A stretch of DNA of 49,230 nucleotides from Moraxella caprae DSM 19149 (GTDB lineage: Bacteria; Pseudomonadota; Gammaproteobacteria; Pseudomonadales; Moraxellaceae), in the NCBI RefSeq assembly GCF_000426885.1, contig NZ_AUGF01000020.1, positions 1-49,230 on the forward strand, written 5' to 3'. The notes under the pieces were generated by a model that was not told the DNA's origin, ran no database searches, and saw only the letters and a list, made by a program, of their open reading frames with translations. Positions 35,800 through 44,201 of this stretch are shown piece by piece. Both the position numbers and the translations under genes were made by a program. The stretch's first letter is position 1; each line of letters begins with the position of its first letter.

Positions 35800-35878
35800 G
35801 CTTGTCGAACCATAACGGTTTTCCGCCACCCCTCAACAAGCTCGGGGCGAACGGAAAGCCTAGTTTTGCAGGAAGTCT
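35755..35878 (+). mobile_element. MITE of 124 bp, inserted in the 3' end of hvfC
   Basis: Terminal inverted repeats AGACTTCCTGCAAAAC (35755-35770) and GTTTTGCAGGAAGTCT (35863-35878) are perfect. AAC at 35752-35754 and at 35879-35881 is a three-base target duplication. The interior is a large REP-like palindrome. The left end is identical for 18 bases to the IS5-like element at 48969. Confidence 0.9.
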
Positions 35879-35910
35879 AACCAATCTTTTTAATAAAAAT
35901 AAGGTAAATT

Positions 35911-36543
35911 ATGATAAAAAAATACAGCACTTATTACAATAAATTTGTTGTAAATTTAAATAAATTGGACTTTTTGCCATTATTCGCCATTCGTCTTTAT
36001 CTTGCCCCTGTGTTTATTATGGCAGGGCTAACCAAATACCGTTCGTTTGATGATACGGCACAGTGGTTTGGTAATGCCGATTGGGGGCTTGGTTTGCCAT
36101 TTGCATCCTTTTGGGTGGCAATGGTGATTGTTGCTGAATTGATTGGTGGTGTGGCGTTATTACTCGGCGTGGCGACTCGTTTTTTTGGCGTGTTATTGGC
36201 AATCACAATGGCGGTTGCCATGCTTCTTGTGCATTTAAAAAACGGCTGGCACGCCATTACCCCAACCGACCCTGCGACCAATATCGCCCAATTATTTGGC
36301 GGATTGGGACAGGCAAGTTTGGATAATTCCATACAAGCGGGCGAGCGATTAAATAAAGCCCGTGAAATCTTACAAACGCATGGCAATTATGACTGGCTCA
36401 CCGAAACGGGTAATTTTGTGGTTTTAAATAATGGCATAGAATTTGGCATGACTTATTTTATCATGTTACTTGTGCTAATTATTTATGGAGCAGGGCGTTA
36501 TATAAGCATGGACTTTTGGATAAATAAAAAATGCACCAAATAG
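35911..36543 (+). CDS. hvfD: DoxX-family membrane protein HvfD
   Basis: This 210-residue inner-membrane protein has four hydrophobic segments (about residues 20-40, 65-90, 92-112 and 175-197). 'LYLAPVFIMAGLTKYRSFDD' and 'ELIGGVALLLGVATRFFGVLLAITMAVAMLLVHL' (quoted in part) are typical DoxX segments. The loop carries 'NGWHAITP'. DoxX proteins are routinely found in HvfABCD-type operons and may take part in electron flow or export. Its stop overlaps the sigma-factor start by 13 bases. Confidence 0.88.
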   Translation: MIKKYSTYYNKFVVNLNKLDFLPLFAIRLYLAPVFIMAGLTKYRSFDDTAQWFGNADWGLGLPFASFWVAMVIVAELIGGVALLLGVATRFFGVLLAITMAVAMLLVHLKNGWHAITPTDPATNIAQLFGGLGQASLDNSIQAGERLNKAREILQTHGNYDWLTETGNFVVLNNGIEFGMTYFIMLLVLIIYGAGRYISMDFWINKKCTK

Positions 36544-37118
36544 AATTACGCCAATTTGATAAAAAAAGCATGGACGAGATATATCAGTCCATGTTTGCTT
36601 TTGCGTATAACCAATTAAATCACGAACAGCACGCCGAAGATGTGGTGCAAGATGCCCTCTTAAATGCCTTAAAATACGCCGATAGTTTTCAAGGAAAGTC
36701 CGCCTTTAAAACATGGGTATTTGCCATTTTAAAAAATAAAATTGCCGACTTTATCCGCCAAAACAAACATTATGAAGTCATGAGCGACATGAGTGAAAAT
36801 AGCGATGAAGAGTTTTTGGCAATGCTGTTTGATGATATTGGGCATTGGCAAAACGGTTCATCGCCAAATGCCTTTGATAATCGCTGGGCAAGTCCGCATG
36901 AAACAGCTGAAAATGATGAATTTTGGCAAGTATTGGAACTTTGTTTGGAGAATCTGCCCAAAGAGCAGGCACAAGTTTTTTTGATGAAAGAATATATAGA
37001 ATTGGATAGTGATGAGATTTGTAAGAATTTAAATATCACTCGACAGAATTTATATGTGTTATTGCACAGAGCCAGATTAAGATTGCAAATGTGTTTGTCG
37101 GTAAAATGGTTTGTTTAG
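36531..37118 (+). CDS. ECF-type sigma-70 family sigma factor
   Basis: The 195-residue protein has region 2 ('YNQLNHEQHAEDVVQDALLNALKY', 'FQGKSAFKTWVFAILKNKIADFIRQ') and region 4 ('LENLPKEQAQVFLMKEYIELDSDEICKNLNITRQNLYVLLHRARLRLQ', quoted in part). There is no region 1 or 3, as in ECF factors. It is translationally coupled to hvfD and overlaps the region just before the anti-sigma gene. From memory, the meningococcal sigmaE-MseR module has the same neighbours. A self-regulated operon is likely, since a CGTCTA-type promoter precedes hvfA. Confidence 0.9.
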   Translation: MHQIELRQFDKKSMDEIYQSMFAFAYNQLNHEQHAEDVVQDALLNALKYADSFQGKSAFKTWVFAILKNKIADFIRQNKHYEVMSDMSENSDEEFLAMLFDDIGHWQNGSSPNAFDNRWASPHETAENDEFWQVLELCLENLPKEQAQVFLMKEYIELDSDEICKNLNITRQNLYVLLHRARLRLQMCLSVKWFV

Positions 37119-37129
37119 AGGGGGATACA

Positions 37130-37318
37130 ATGAAACAATTAAAGAATTGCCAAAAAATGACTGAACTTATGAGTCTGTCACAAGAAGAGCCATTGACTTT
37201 ATCTCAAAAAATGACGGTGAAATTTCATCTTTTGATGTGTCCTGAATGTCCTAGGTTTGATGATAATAATCGGGTGTTAAAAGAGATGATAAAACAGCAT
37301 AAAAATTTAAAGGGATGA
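37130..37318 (+). CDS. Small zinc-finger-type anti-sigma factor
   Basis: This 62-residue cytosolic protein has the zf-HC2/MseR pattern: Cys7 in 'NCQKMTELMSLSQEEPL', then 'KFHLLMCPECPRF' with His and two Cys for zinc. I start at ATG 37130, with GAGGGGG just ahead. Proteins of this kind bind the preceding sigma factor and release it under thiol or metal stress. The place directly behind the ECF gene supports this. No membrane segment is present, so sensing would be cytoplasmic. Confidence 0.85.
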   Translation: MKQLKNCQKMTELMSLSQEEPLTLSQKMTVKFHLLMCPECPRFDDNNRVLKEMIKQHKNLKG

Positions 37319-37333
37319 TTTTTGTTAAAGCGA

Positions 37334-38065
37334 TTAAAAAAGCTGATTTGACAACATCGTCCGCATGGGATTAAAACTTTTGCGATGTTCGGGCAATACC
37401 CCATGCTCATAAATGGCGGTGGTATGGGCTTTACTGGCATAGCCTTTGTGCTTGTCTAGTCCATAATCAGGATAAATCTTGGCATAGTCGCTTATGACGG
37501 TATCACGATGAACCTTGGCAAGGATACTAGCACAAGCGATAGACGTGTGAAGGCTGTCGCCCTTGATGAGCGTGTGAATGCACGGCTGAAAATCGGTAAA
37601 GTCATCGGACAGCGTGGGCGCAGCGTTGCCGTCTATCACGATGATAAGATTGTCGTTTTTGCCAATATCATTTAACGTTATCAAGTGTTCAATCGCCAAT
37701 CTCATGCCAAGTAAAGTCGCTTGATAAATGTCAATCGTATCAATCACATAAGCAGGAATGTCAATAATGACATAGCTTTGGCAGGTTTGCTTAATCGGGT
37801 CAAAGACCAAATTCCGCTTTTTTTCGGACAATTTTTTGCTGTCGTTGATAAGAGCAAGGGGCGTATTTGTCAGGTCAATTTGCCCAAATTCGCCCGTCGA
37901 ATCATTATCCAAAATCACCGCCCCAACGGTCATTTGCCCAAACAGTGAGCCCCGCCCCACTTCATCAATGCCGATGACAAAAGTGCGTGATGTGGGCTCG
38001 TGATTTTTGTGGGCGACAACGGTGCAAGTGTGGGCGTGCGTGTTTTGGGTGTGGGCTTTTATCAT
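37334..38065 (-). CDS. rnhB: Ribonuclease HII
   Basis: RnhB cuts RNA of RNA-DNA hybrids. 'VIGIDEVGRGSLFGQMTVGAVIL' holds the catalytic Asp34-Glu35; 'INDSKKLSEKKR' and 'DSLHTSIACASILAKVHRD' follow. The C-terminus 'YGLDKHKGYASKAHTTAIYEHGVLPEHRKSF' (quoted in part) is family-typical. The 243-residue form has a ~28-residue N-terminal extension rich in His and Thr. It is convergent with the anti-sigma gene only 15 bases away. Confidence 0.94.
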   Translation of the reverse strand: MIKAHTQNTHAHTCTVVAHKNHEPTSRTFVIGIDEVGRGSLFGQMTVGAVILDNDSTGEFGQIDLTNTPLALINDSKKLSEKKRNLVFDPIKQTCQSYVIIDIPAYVIDTIDIYQATLLGMRLAIEHLITLNDIGKNDNLIIVIDGNAAPTLSDDFTDFQPCIHTLIKGDSLHTSIACASILAKVHRDTVISDYAKIYPDYGLDKHKGYASKAHTTAIYEHGVLPEHRKSFNPMRTMLSNQLF

Positions 38066-38085
38066 GGTATTTTTAAAATTATAAA

Positions 38086-38123
38086 AACCGTTCGTGCTGA
38101 GCTTGTCGAAGCATGGCGGTTTT
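38086..38123. repeat. REP-like palindrome
   Basis: AAAACCG...CGGTTTT enclose the TTCGTGCTGAGCTTGTCGAAG core also found in the MITEs. It lies between mnmC and rnhB and could act as a hairpin terminator for mnmC on the minus strand. Confidence 0.6.
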
Positions 38124-38133
38124 TTGCGTAAAT

Positions 38134-40044
38134 TTATCTATTTTGGTCAATCGGTGTTTGCAGGCGTGGACGGTTTGGGTTTAATTTATCCAATAAAATA
38201 TGAGAGACAGGCAATGGCTCATCAAAAATCAACCCTGCCAAAATCTCACCACAAATCGGAGCAAAACTAAACCCCTTTGATCCCATGCCATAGACGGTGT
38301 ATAGTCCATGATTGCCCATTTTACCGCCAACTTGACCGCCTATTTCTCCGACTAGGGGGTGGTAATCAGGTGTTTGGGCTCGTATGCTTGCCCGTCCGTG
38401 CAAGTCCTTGATATTGATGTTTAACTCATCGGCAAGGCATGGTAAGCTCTGGCGAAGTTTATCCAAATTAAACTCATGCTCATCATCACGCACCGCCATG
38501 TCGGTATCGTTACGCACAAAACTTGCTCCCATTAAAAAGGTGGGCGTGCCGTCTTTATCAAAAGTGGCACAATAGCCGTCATATTTTATCGGGGTGGCAA
38601 GTTTGGCTTTTAACTTATCAGACATATGGCGAATATCAAGCCATGAGACTTGCCCACGGATTTTTCTGGGGTTAAATAATTCATCACTTAATAAATAACT
38701 TTCAAACCCTGCACAAATGACCATGATGTCGGCAGATAGCTCTCTATCGTCATTTTTTATCGTCCATGTGTTATTATCTTTTGTGATGTGTTTGGCATGA
38801 AACTGTTTAAATTGGATTAAAGGATTGGCTAAAATAAAATCCGCCAATTTGTGCGTATCAATTAGACCTGCTTTTGGCGTGTGGGTATTGATGAGTTGCT
38901 TATTAAAATCGGCATTGCGTGAATTAAGGTTTTTATTAAAAATGCCAATCAGTTCATCAGGATAGCTGTTTGCCAAATGGGCCAACTTTTCATGCGATTT
39001 TTGCGTGGGTAATAAAAAATCTATCGCCCCTGTTTGGGAGAATATCTCATCATTTGATGATTGATTAAACGCTTTGTAAATCCGCTCGGCATATAAAAAG
39101 CTGACGGTAGGCAGATGATTGGGAGCGTCTGATAATTGGGTGAGCTTAGGGGCGAATAAGGCTTTTGGGTTGCCTGATGCTCCTGATAATGGGGCGGTTT
39201 TGTCAATCAAAGTAACTTCTACGCCACGGCTTGCTAACGCATGAGCGGTAAAAAGTCCTGATACGCCAGCTCCGATGATGATGGCGGTTTTTGGGGTAGG
39301 TTTTGGCGTGGTCTTGGGTGTGGTCTTGCTGTCAAAAGTGGCGGTTATCATCTCACGCTTACGTCCAAAGCCCTTGATTTTTTGTACAGTCATGCCGATA
39401 GCGGTTAAGGCTCGTCTGACCGCCCCACTACTGGTAAAGGTGGCAAGGGTGGTGTTAGGTCTAGATAGGCGTTTGATTTGGTTAAAAATCTCGTCTGACC
39501 ACAACTCGCTGTTTTTGGTAGGGGCAAAACCGTCTAGAAACCAAGCATCCACAAGCCCATCACCCATTTTACAAAAACTATCCAACGCATCGCCTAGCCA
39601 TAAATCTAGCGTGATATTGCCAAAATGCAAGCGATGACACCCCGTTAAGGCAAGCGGATAATTATCCAGTAAATCCTTGATAAATGGAGCGGTTTGTTCG
39701 TCCTGCCACACCGCTAGGGCGGTGGTTAGGTCGGCATGAGAGAGCGGATATTTTTCGGTACTGACAAAGTACAGACGAGCGGACGGCGGGGCGGTTTGTT
39801 GCCAAAGTAGGCAGGTTGCCAAAAAGTTTAGCCCTGTGCCAAAGCCTGTCTCCATGATGACAAAATGCTCATGTTCGCCCAAATTGGCAAAGCGGTGGGG
39901 CAAATCATTGCCTTGCAAAAAGACATGATTGGTCTCATCAAATCCACCCGCTTTTGAAAAATAAATGTCGTCAAACTGCTCGGATGTGGGCGTGATGTTA
40001 CCCAAACTGTCGGTTTGCCATGTGATGTTTGCGGTCTGTATCAT
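38134..40044 (-). CDS. mnmC: Bifunctional tRNA mnm5s2U biosynthesis protein MnmC
   Basis: MnmC completes the wobble-uridine modification of certain tRNAs: its oxidase removes carboxymethyl to give nm5s2U, and its methyltransferase makes mnm5s2U. The N-terminal methyltransferase (about 1-245) opens 'ITWQTDSLGNITPTSEQFDDIYFS' (in part) and has 'VIMETGFGTGLNFL'. The FAD oxidase begins at about residue 255 with 'AIIIGAGVSGLFTAHAL' and ends with 'YTVYGMGSKGFSFAPICGEILAGL' (in part). The 636 residues are normal. Confidence 0.94.
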   Translation of the reverse strand: MIQTANITWQTDSLGNITPTSEQFDDIYFSKAGGFDETNHVFLQGNDLPHRFANLGEHEHFVIMETGFGTGLNFLATCLLWQQTAPPSARLYFVSTEKYPLSHADLTTALAVWQDEQTAPFIKDLLDNYPLALTGCHRLHFGNITLDLWLGDALDSFCKMGDGLVDAWFLDGFAPTKNSELWSDEIFNQIKRLSRPNTTLATFTSSGAVRRALTAIGMTVQKIKGFGRKREMITATFDSKTTPKTTPKPTPKTAIIIGAGVSGLFTAHALASRGVEVTLIDKTAPLSGASGNPKALFAPKLTQLSDAPNHLPTVSFLYAERIYKAFNQSSNDEIFSQTGAIDFLLPTQKSHEKLAHLANSYPDELIGIFNKNLNSRNADFNKQLINTHTPKAGLIDTHKLADFILANPLIQFKQFHAKHITKDNNTWTIKNDDRELSADIMVICAGFESYLLSDELFNPRKIRGQVSWLDIRHMSDKLKAKLATPIKYDGYCATFDKDGTPTFLMGASFVRNDTDMAVRDDEHEFNLDKLRQSLPCLADELNINIKDLHGRASIRAQTPDYHPLVGEIGGQVGGKMGNHGLYTVYGMGSKGFSFAPICGEILAGLIFDEPLPVSHILLDKLNPNRPRLQTPIDQNR

Positions 40045-40060
40045 GGTCTGTCAGGTCGGT

Positions 40061-40483
40061 TTATTTGCGTTTCATGATGAGTGACGCTAGGATAAAGCCA
40101 AGGATGAACGACACCAAGGTGCTGATAACGCCATAAAGAAACAACTGTCCACTACGTTCATTAACCAACACATTGACCTGCGTGGTCAGCTCGTCAATAC
40201 GCCCTTGTAGTTCGCTGTTTTTGGCGAGTAGCTCGGTATTGGCACGGGACAGCTCATTATCGTCGGGGCTGTTCAGCTCGGCAATGGTGGGAGCGTTGGG
40301 GTCGTGCGGGCTGGCAGGCGGTGGCGGAACGGGGGTTTGGCTCTCTGCGTTCTCACTCTCGCTGGCATTGCCATTGGTGCTGGCGGTGGGCGTGCCAGAT
40401 GTCGCATTGGAGGCGGTTTGAGCAAGGCTGACCTCAGGCAGTAAGGCGGTGGCAAGCAAGGCGATAATGATGGCAACTCTCAT
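40061..40483 (-). CDS. Small exported protein with coiled coil and C-terminal membrane anchor
   Basis: This 140-residue protein has an N-terminal signal peptide ('IIIALLATALLPEVSLAQ'), a low-complexity S/T/N/P region (about 22-75), a coiled coil (about 78-112, 'NTELLAKNSELQGRIDELT') and a C-terminal helix (about 115-137) ending in KRK. The C-terminal half recalls the tail of YgiM-type SH3 proteins, but no SH3 domain is present. The function is unknown. It is followed closely by mnmC (16 bases) and preceded by the YciI gene (8 bases), so it is probably in one operon. Confidence 0.65.
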   Translation of the reverse strand: MRVAIIIALLATALLPEVSLAQTASNATSGTPTASTNGNASESENAESQTPVPPPPASPHDPNAPTIAELNSPDDNELSRANTELLAKNSELQGRIDELTTQVNVLVNERSGQLFLYGVISTLVSFILGFILASLIMKRK

Positions 40484-40491
40484 GGCAATTC

Positions 40492-40797
40492 TCAGGCGTC
40501 ACTGTCGGCAGGCAAGGCTTGGATAAAGGGGCGAATGTCCACATGGCTATACACACCGCCATGCAAATACGGCTCGTCATTTGCCCATGCTCGGGCTTGC
40601 TCGATGTCATCAAAATGGGCAATGATAAGGCTGCCGCTCATGGCAGGTTCGCCGTGTGTGATAGGCGTGGGGCCTGCGATGACAAGGCGGTTTTGGGCGT
40701 GTAGGGCGGTCAGTCGCTCGATGTGAGCAGGGCGAATCTCGGCACGTTTGGCGGTGCTGTCAGCAACATCATGACCGATAATGGCAAATAGTGGCAT
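40492..40797 (-). CDS. yciI: YciI-like protein
   Basis: This 101-residue ferredoxin-fold protein has 'LFAIIGHDVADSTAKRAEIRPAHIERL', 'IAGPTPI' and 'LIIAHFDDIEQARAWANDEPYLHGGVYSHVDIRPF' (quoted in part), all characteristic of YciI. The His22-like residue of 'RPAHIERL' and Asp of 'NDEPY' are conserved in the family. The cellular role of YciI is not settled. It is the first gene of a YciI-exported protein-mnmC run. Confidence 0.85.
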   Translation of the reverse strand: MPLFAIIGHDVADSTAKRAEIRPAHIERLTALHAQNRLVIAGPTPITHGEPAMSGSLIIAHFDDIEQARAWANDEPYLHGGVYSHVDIRPFIQALPADSDA

Positions 40798-40996
40798 GGG
40801 TTTTCCTAATTGTTGGTTAAATTTTATGGGTAATTTGGGTTATATTTTGCAGAGGTAATATCGCTAAAAATCCAAAATTTGATAGGTTTTAAAAGGGCGC
40901 ATCGCAATTTGTCCTTACGCATTGTTGGTAATTTATACACCAATTTCAACTTTCAATGTTTTTTTGAATATCTAAACATTTGGTGGTTATGATAAC

Positions 40997-41623
40997 TTAC
41001 TTTTTTATCGCCGTTTCATCTATCTTAATGTGTTTACGCAGAACGACAAACATACCGACCATAAAGCTTATCATGACAATAATATCGCCAAAGGCGGTAA
41101 ACTCGCCCCAGTACTCGCCCCCCATAAAGACAAAGGCAAAAAATGCGTGCAGGCTTGCCATCAGTACAAAAAATCCTGCCCATGTTAGATTAAGTTTTTT
41201 CCATGCTGATGATGATAAGTCAAAAATGGGAGCGAACAGTTTTTGAATGGCGGATTCTTTGTTGTTCAAAAAAAACGGCGATAAAAACAAGGCAAGGGCA
41301 AAGCCTAGATTAATCAGCACCGCTTTTAGGCGAATATAAAAATCATCACGCAAGGCAAGGGTCAGCCCGCCAAACACCACGGTCATCAGTAGCACAAAAA
41401 TCTGCTGTTTTTGTAGACGAAATTTTTGACTGACAAACAAAAAGCCATACACCACAAGCGTGGCAAGGGTTAGCCCTGCGGTCGCCACGATGATGTGGTT
41501 GTTGCTCTCGCCCCCTGTCAAGCCGATGGCAGTCAGTAGGGGGTGGGCAGGATTGTCCTTGTCTGTGGTTTTATACAGATAAAAAAAGACAATGATGGGA
41601 ATGTAGTCAAGTAGGGCTTTCAT
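40997..41623 (-). CDS. yciB: Intracellular septation protein YciB
   Basis: This 208-residue inner-membrane protein has about five hydrophobic segments. 'MKALLDYIPIIVFFYLYKTTD' is the typical start, 'LFLSPFFLNNKESAIQKLF' and 'LNLTWAGFFVLMASLHAFFAF' follow, and it ends 'RKHIKIDETAIKK'. YciB affects septation and envelope integrity. I start at ATG 41623, which begins the family's conserved N-terminus; the open frame extends upstream to 41725 without similarity. A 200-base gap to the YciI gene holds nothing recognised. Confidence 0.9.
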   Translation of the reverse strand: MKALLDYIPIIVFFYLYKTTDKDNPAHPLLTAIGLTGGESNNHIIVATAGLTLATLVVYGFLFVSQKFRLQKQQIFVLLMTVVFGGLTLALRDDFYIRLKAVLINLGFALALFLSPFFLNNKESAIQKLFAPIFDLSSSAWKKLNLTWAGFFVLMASLHAFFAFVFMGGEYWGEFTAFGDIIVMISFMVGMFVVLRKHIKIDETAIKK

Positions 41624-41811
41624 GGGCGTGATGTATCTAAAAGATGCTATTTTACACGCTTTTGGGGGTAAAAGTAAAATAAATTGGGATTTGGTGGGTG
41701 ATTTTGCAAGATGAATAAATTGCAAGATAAACTGGCGTTATTTGTTCTAGCAAGGTAAAATACTGCCCCAGTCGCTCTATCGGGCAAGCTAAATAAATCG
41801 GAAACGGCAAA

Positions 41812-42534
41812 ATGTTACAAATTTTATATCAAGATGATGACGTGGTGGCGGTAAACAAACCTGCTGGTATGCTTGTTCATCGCTCATGGCTTGACAAGCA
41901 CGAGATAGTGTTTGTGATGACGGTTTTGCGTGATATGCTTGGGCAACACGTTTTCCCTGTTCATCGGCTAGACCGCCCGACATCAGGGGTGCTATTATTT
42001 GCTAAGTCGTCAGACGTGGCACGGACATTATCTTTACAATTTGAAAAGCACACGGTAGAAAAGTCGTATCTGGCGGTGGTGCGTGGGTATTTGCTCGGCA
42101 GTGGGCGGATTGATTATCCCTTAAAGGTCAAACTTGATAAAATCGCTGATAAATTTGCCAGTAGCGACAAAGAGCCACAGTCCGCCATGACTGATTATGA
42201 GAATTTGGCAACGTGCGAAATGCCCTTTGTCTCGGTCGATAGATACGCCACATCTCGGTATAGCCTTATGAAACTTATCCCAGTTACAGGGCGAAAACAC
42301 CAATTAAGACGGCACATGACGCACCTATTTCATCCGATTGTCGGCGATACCACGCATGGCGACACCGCCCAAAATCGTGCGGTGGCAGAGTTTACGGGCA
42401 TATCAAGGCTACTTTTGCACGCTCATACTTTGGCATTTGATGACATGAGTGGTAAGCGTATCACGGTGGTCGCCCCGATAGATGATGGATTTGGTAAGGT
42501 GGTGCGTGATTTTGGGTGGGGTAATTTGCTCTAA
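41812..42534 (+). CDS. truC: tRNA pseudouridine(65) synthase TruC
   Basis: TruC makes pseudouridine at tRNA position 65. It belongs to the RluA family: 'ILYQDDDVVAVNKPAGMLVHRS' at the N-terminus, the catalytic 'HRLDRPTSG' (Asp54), 'KSYLAVVRGY' and 'PVTGRKHQLRRHMTHLFHPIVGD'. The 240-residue size and the 'MLVHRS' sequence fit TruC rather than RluA/C/D. Confidence 0.88.
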   Translation: MLQILYQDDDVVAVNKPAGMLVHRSWLDKHEIVFVMTVLRDMLGQHVFPVHRLDRPTSGVLLFAKSSDVARTLSLQFEKHTVEKSYLAVVRGYLLGSGRIDYPLKVKLDKIADKFASSDKEPQSAMTDYENLATCEMPFVSVDRYATSRYSLMKLIPVTGRKHQLRRHMTHLFHPIVGDTTHGDTAQNRAVAEFTGISRLLLHAHTLAFDDMSGKRITVVAPIDDGFGKVVRDFGWGNLL

Positions 42535-42599
42535 TAATGTTGTGTTTGACAAAACCACCCAATTGAACCAACCTCCAAATCTTAGACATGAGATAAAAG

Positions 42600-42720
42600 G
42601 CTGGGTTGTTGCAAGTGGTTGTATTAACCCCGATTGGACTAAGATTCTGTAAGTTTACAGGACTTAGCCCTTTTGGTTTGCTCTTTATTCTACAGCGAAC
42701 AAAATTGAATTCTGCACGCA
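42600..42720 (-). pseudogene. Possible IS3-family transposase remnant (C-terminal end)
   Basis: Minus-strand translation gives 'RIKSKPKGLSPVNLQNL', which recalls the 'IKLKLKGLSPVQYR' tail of IS3-family transposases. Only the tail is present and it runs into a family B repeat. The resemblance is short, so the call is tentative. Confidence 0.35.
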
Positions 42721-42831
42721 AGCCGTTCACCCTGAGCTTGCCTGCGGGTTGGTTTCCATTATGGTTCGACTTAGCTCATCACGAACGAAAAACCTTAGCA
42801 CTTTTTCATTTTGCAGAGTGTACTTTTTTAG
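42693..42831 (+). repeat. Dispersed palindromic repeat family B
   Basis: It runs from TACAGCGAACAAAATTGAAT to CACTTTTTCATTTTGCAGAG, with REP-like cores including CCCTGAGCTTGCCTGCGGG. It fills most of the gap between truC and the DAHP synthase gene. Confidence 0.7.
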
Positions 42832-42857
42832 GCTAAAGTCTTTATAGGGTATAGAAA

Positions 42858-42890
42858 ACAATAAAGGCGAATCGCTCCGCCTTTATTTAT
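42858..42890. terminator. Bidirectional terminator after the DAHP synthase gene
   Basis: AATAAAGGCG and CGCCTTTATT form a ten-base-pair stem around AATCGCTC, with A-rich and T-rich flanks. Confidence 0.8.
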
Positions 42891-42915
42891 GGATTTAAGG
42901 TTTTTACCGCCAGTT

Positions 42916-43995
42916 TTAACGATTTGGCAAATGCTCTTTGACATCTTTGGCAAATTGACGTAACACATCAACCGTGCTATCCCAATCTAAGCAACCGTCC
43001 GTAACTGATTTGCCGTATTCTAGCTGGCTTAGGTCGGCAGGGATATTTTGGCGACCGCCTTTTAGGTGGCTTTCAATCATGAGACCCATGATAGATTTGT
43101 TGCCTTTTTGGATTTGTCCTGCGATGTTTTGGATAACCATGGGCTGTAAGTAGGGGTCTTTGCCAGAGTTGGCATGGCTTGCATCTACCATGATTTTGCC
43201 GTTGGTTTTGCCACGGGCAAGCTCGTTTTCGGCGGCTGCGATGGCAGTCTCATCATAGTTGGGCTGGTCGTTACCGCCACGCAAGACAACGTGGGCGTAT
43301 TTGTTGCCTTTGGATTTGATGATAGAGACTTGTCCGTCTGATGACAAGCCTAAGAAACTATGCCCTGAGCTGACCGCTTGCATGGCGTTTACTGCCACAG
43401 TCATGGAGCCGTCCGTACCGTTTTTAAAACCGACAGGGCAAGACAAACCGCTTGACATTTCACGGTGGGTTTGTGATTCGGTGGTTCTGGCTCCGATTGC
43501 CGACCAGCTAATCAAATCTTGCATGTATTGGGGGGTGTTAGGGTCAAGGGCTTCGGTGGCACAGGGTAAGCCTTTTTCATTAAGCTCCAAAAGTAGCTTA
43601 CGAGCCATACCAAGTCCTTTTTCGATGTCAAAACTATCGTCCATGTTCGGGTCATTGATAAGCCCTTTCCAGCCTGTGGTGGTGCGTGGCTTTTCAAAGT
43701 ATACACGCATGACGATAAATAGCTCGTCTTTTAGCTCGTCCGCCAACACTTTTAATTTGTCCGCATACTCATGGGCGGCATTGACATCATGGATAGAGCA
43801 AGGTCCGACCACGACTAGGATACGCTTGTCTATGCCATCCAAAATGTCTTCGATGACCTTGCGACCGTGTAGCACGGTGCTAAATGCTTGGCTAGATAGG
43901 GGGTAGGTGCGTTTTAGTTCGGCGGGGGTGATTAGGGGTGTGATTTTTTCAATATTCACATCATCAATTTCTGTATGGTGGGTTAAAAAAGACAT
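42916..43995 (-). CDS. aroG: 3-deoxy-7-phosphoheptulonate (DAHP) synthase, class I
   Basis: This enzyme joins phosphoenolpyruvate and erythrose 4-phosphate in the first step of the shikimate pathway. 'VVGPCSIHD', 'MRVYFEKPRTTTGWKGLINDP' (in part), 'ESQTHREMSSGLSCPVGFKNGTDG' (in part), 'VDASHANSGK' and the C-terminal 'LMIESHLKGGRQN' are diagnostic. It has 359 residues, as AroF/G/H have. Which amino acid controls it (Phe, Tyr or Trp) cannot be told with certainty. Confidence 0.93.
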   Translation of the reverse strand: MSFLTHHTEIDDVNIEKITPLITPAELKRTYPLSSQAFSTVLHGRKVIEDILDGIDKRILVVVGPCSIHDVNAAHEYADKLKVLADELKDELFIVMRVYFEKPRTTTGWKGLINDPNMDDSFDIEKGLGMARKLLLELNEKGLPCATEALDPNTPQYMQDLISWSAIGARTTESQTHREMSSGLSCPVGFKNGTDGSMTVAVNAMQAVSSGHSFLGLSSDGQVSIIKSKGNKYAHVVLRGGNDQPNYDETAIAAAENELARGKTNGKIMVDASHANSGKDPYLQPMVIQNIAGQIQKGNKSIMGLMIESHLKGGRQNIPADLSQLEYGKSVTDGCLDWDSTVDVLRQFAKDVKEHLPNR

Positions 43996-44139
43996 AATAC
44001 CTGCCTGTATTTATTGGGTTTGGTCAAAGGGGTATTATGCACAGTTTTGCACCGTTTGACAAGATGAAAAGTGAGAAAAAGGGCAAAAATTTTAAAAATA
44101 GTTTATGGATTTTTATAAATTGATAATTTATGGTTATTC

Positions 44140-44167
44140 TTGAAAGATAAAAAAGTTGTGTTATAAT
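44140..44167 (+). promoter_or_regulatory. Promoter of the antitoxin gene
   Basis: TTGAAA (44140-44145), 16 bases, TATAAT (44162-44167). Two GACAAA direct repeats just downstream could be an operator for the antitoxin. Confidence 0.65.
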
Positions 44168-44201
44168 TGTATTGACAAATTTATAGACAAATAGGTGTAT
44201 T

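Noticed and set aside
38086-38123. MITE with transposon ends
   Set aside because: It shares the REP core with the MITEs but lacks the AGACTTCCTGC termini and a target duplication.
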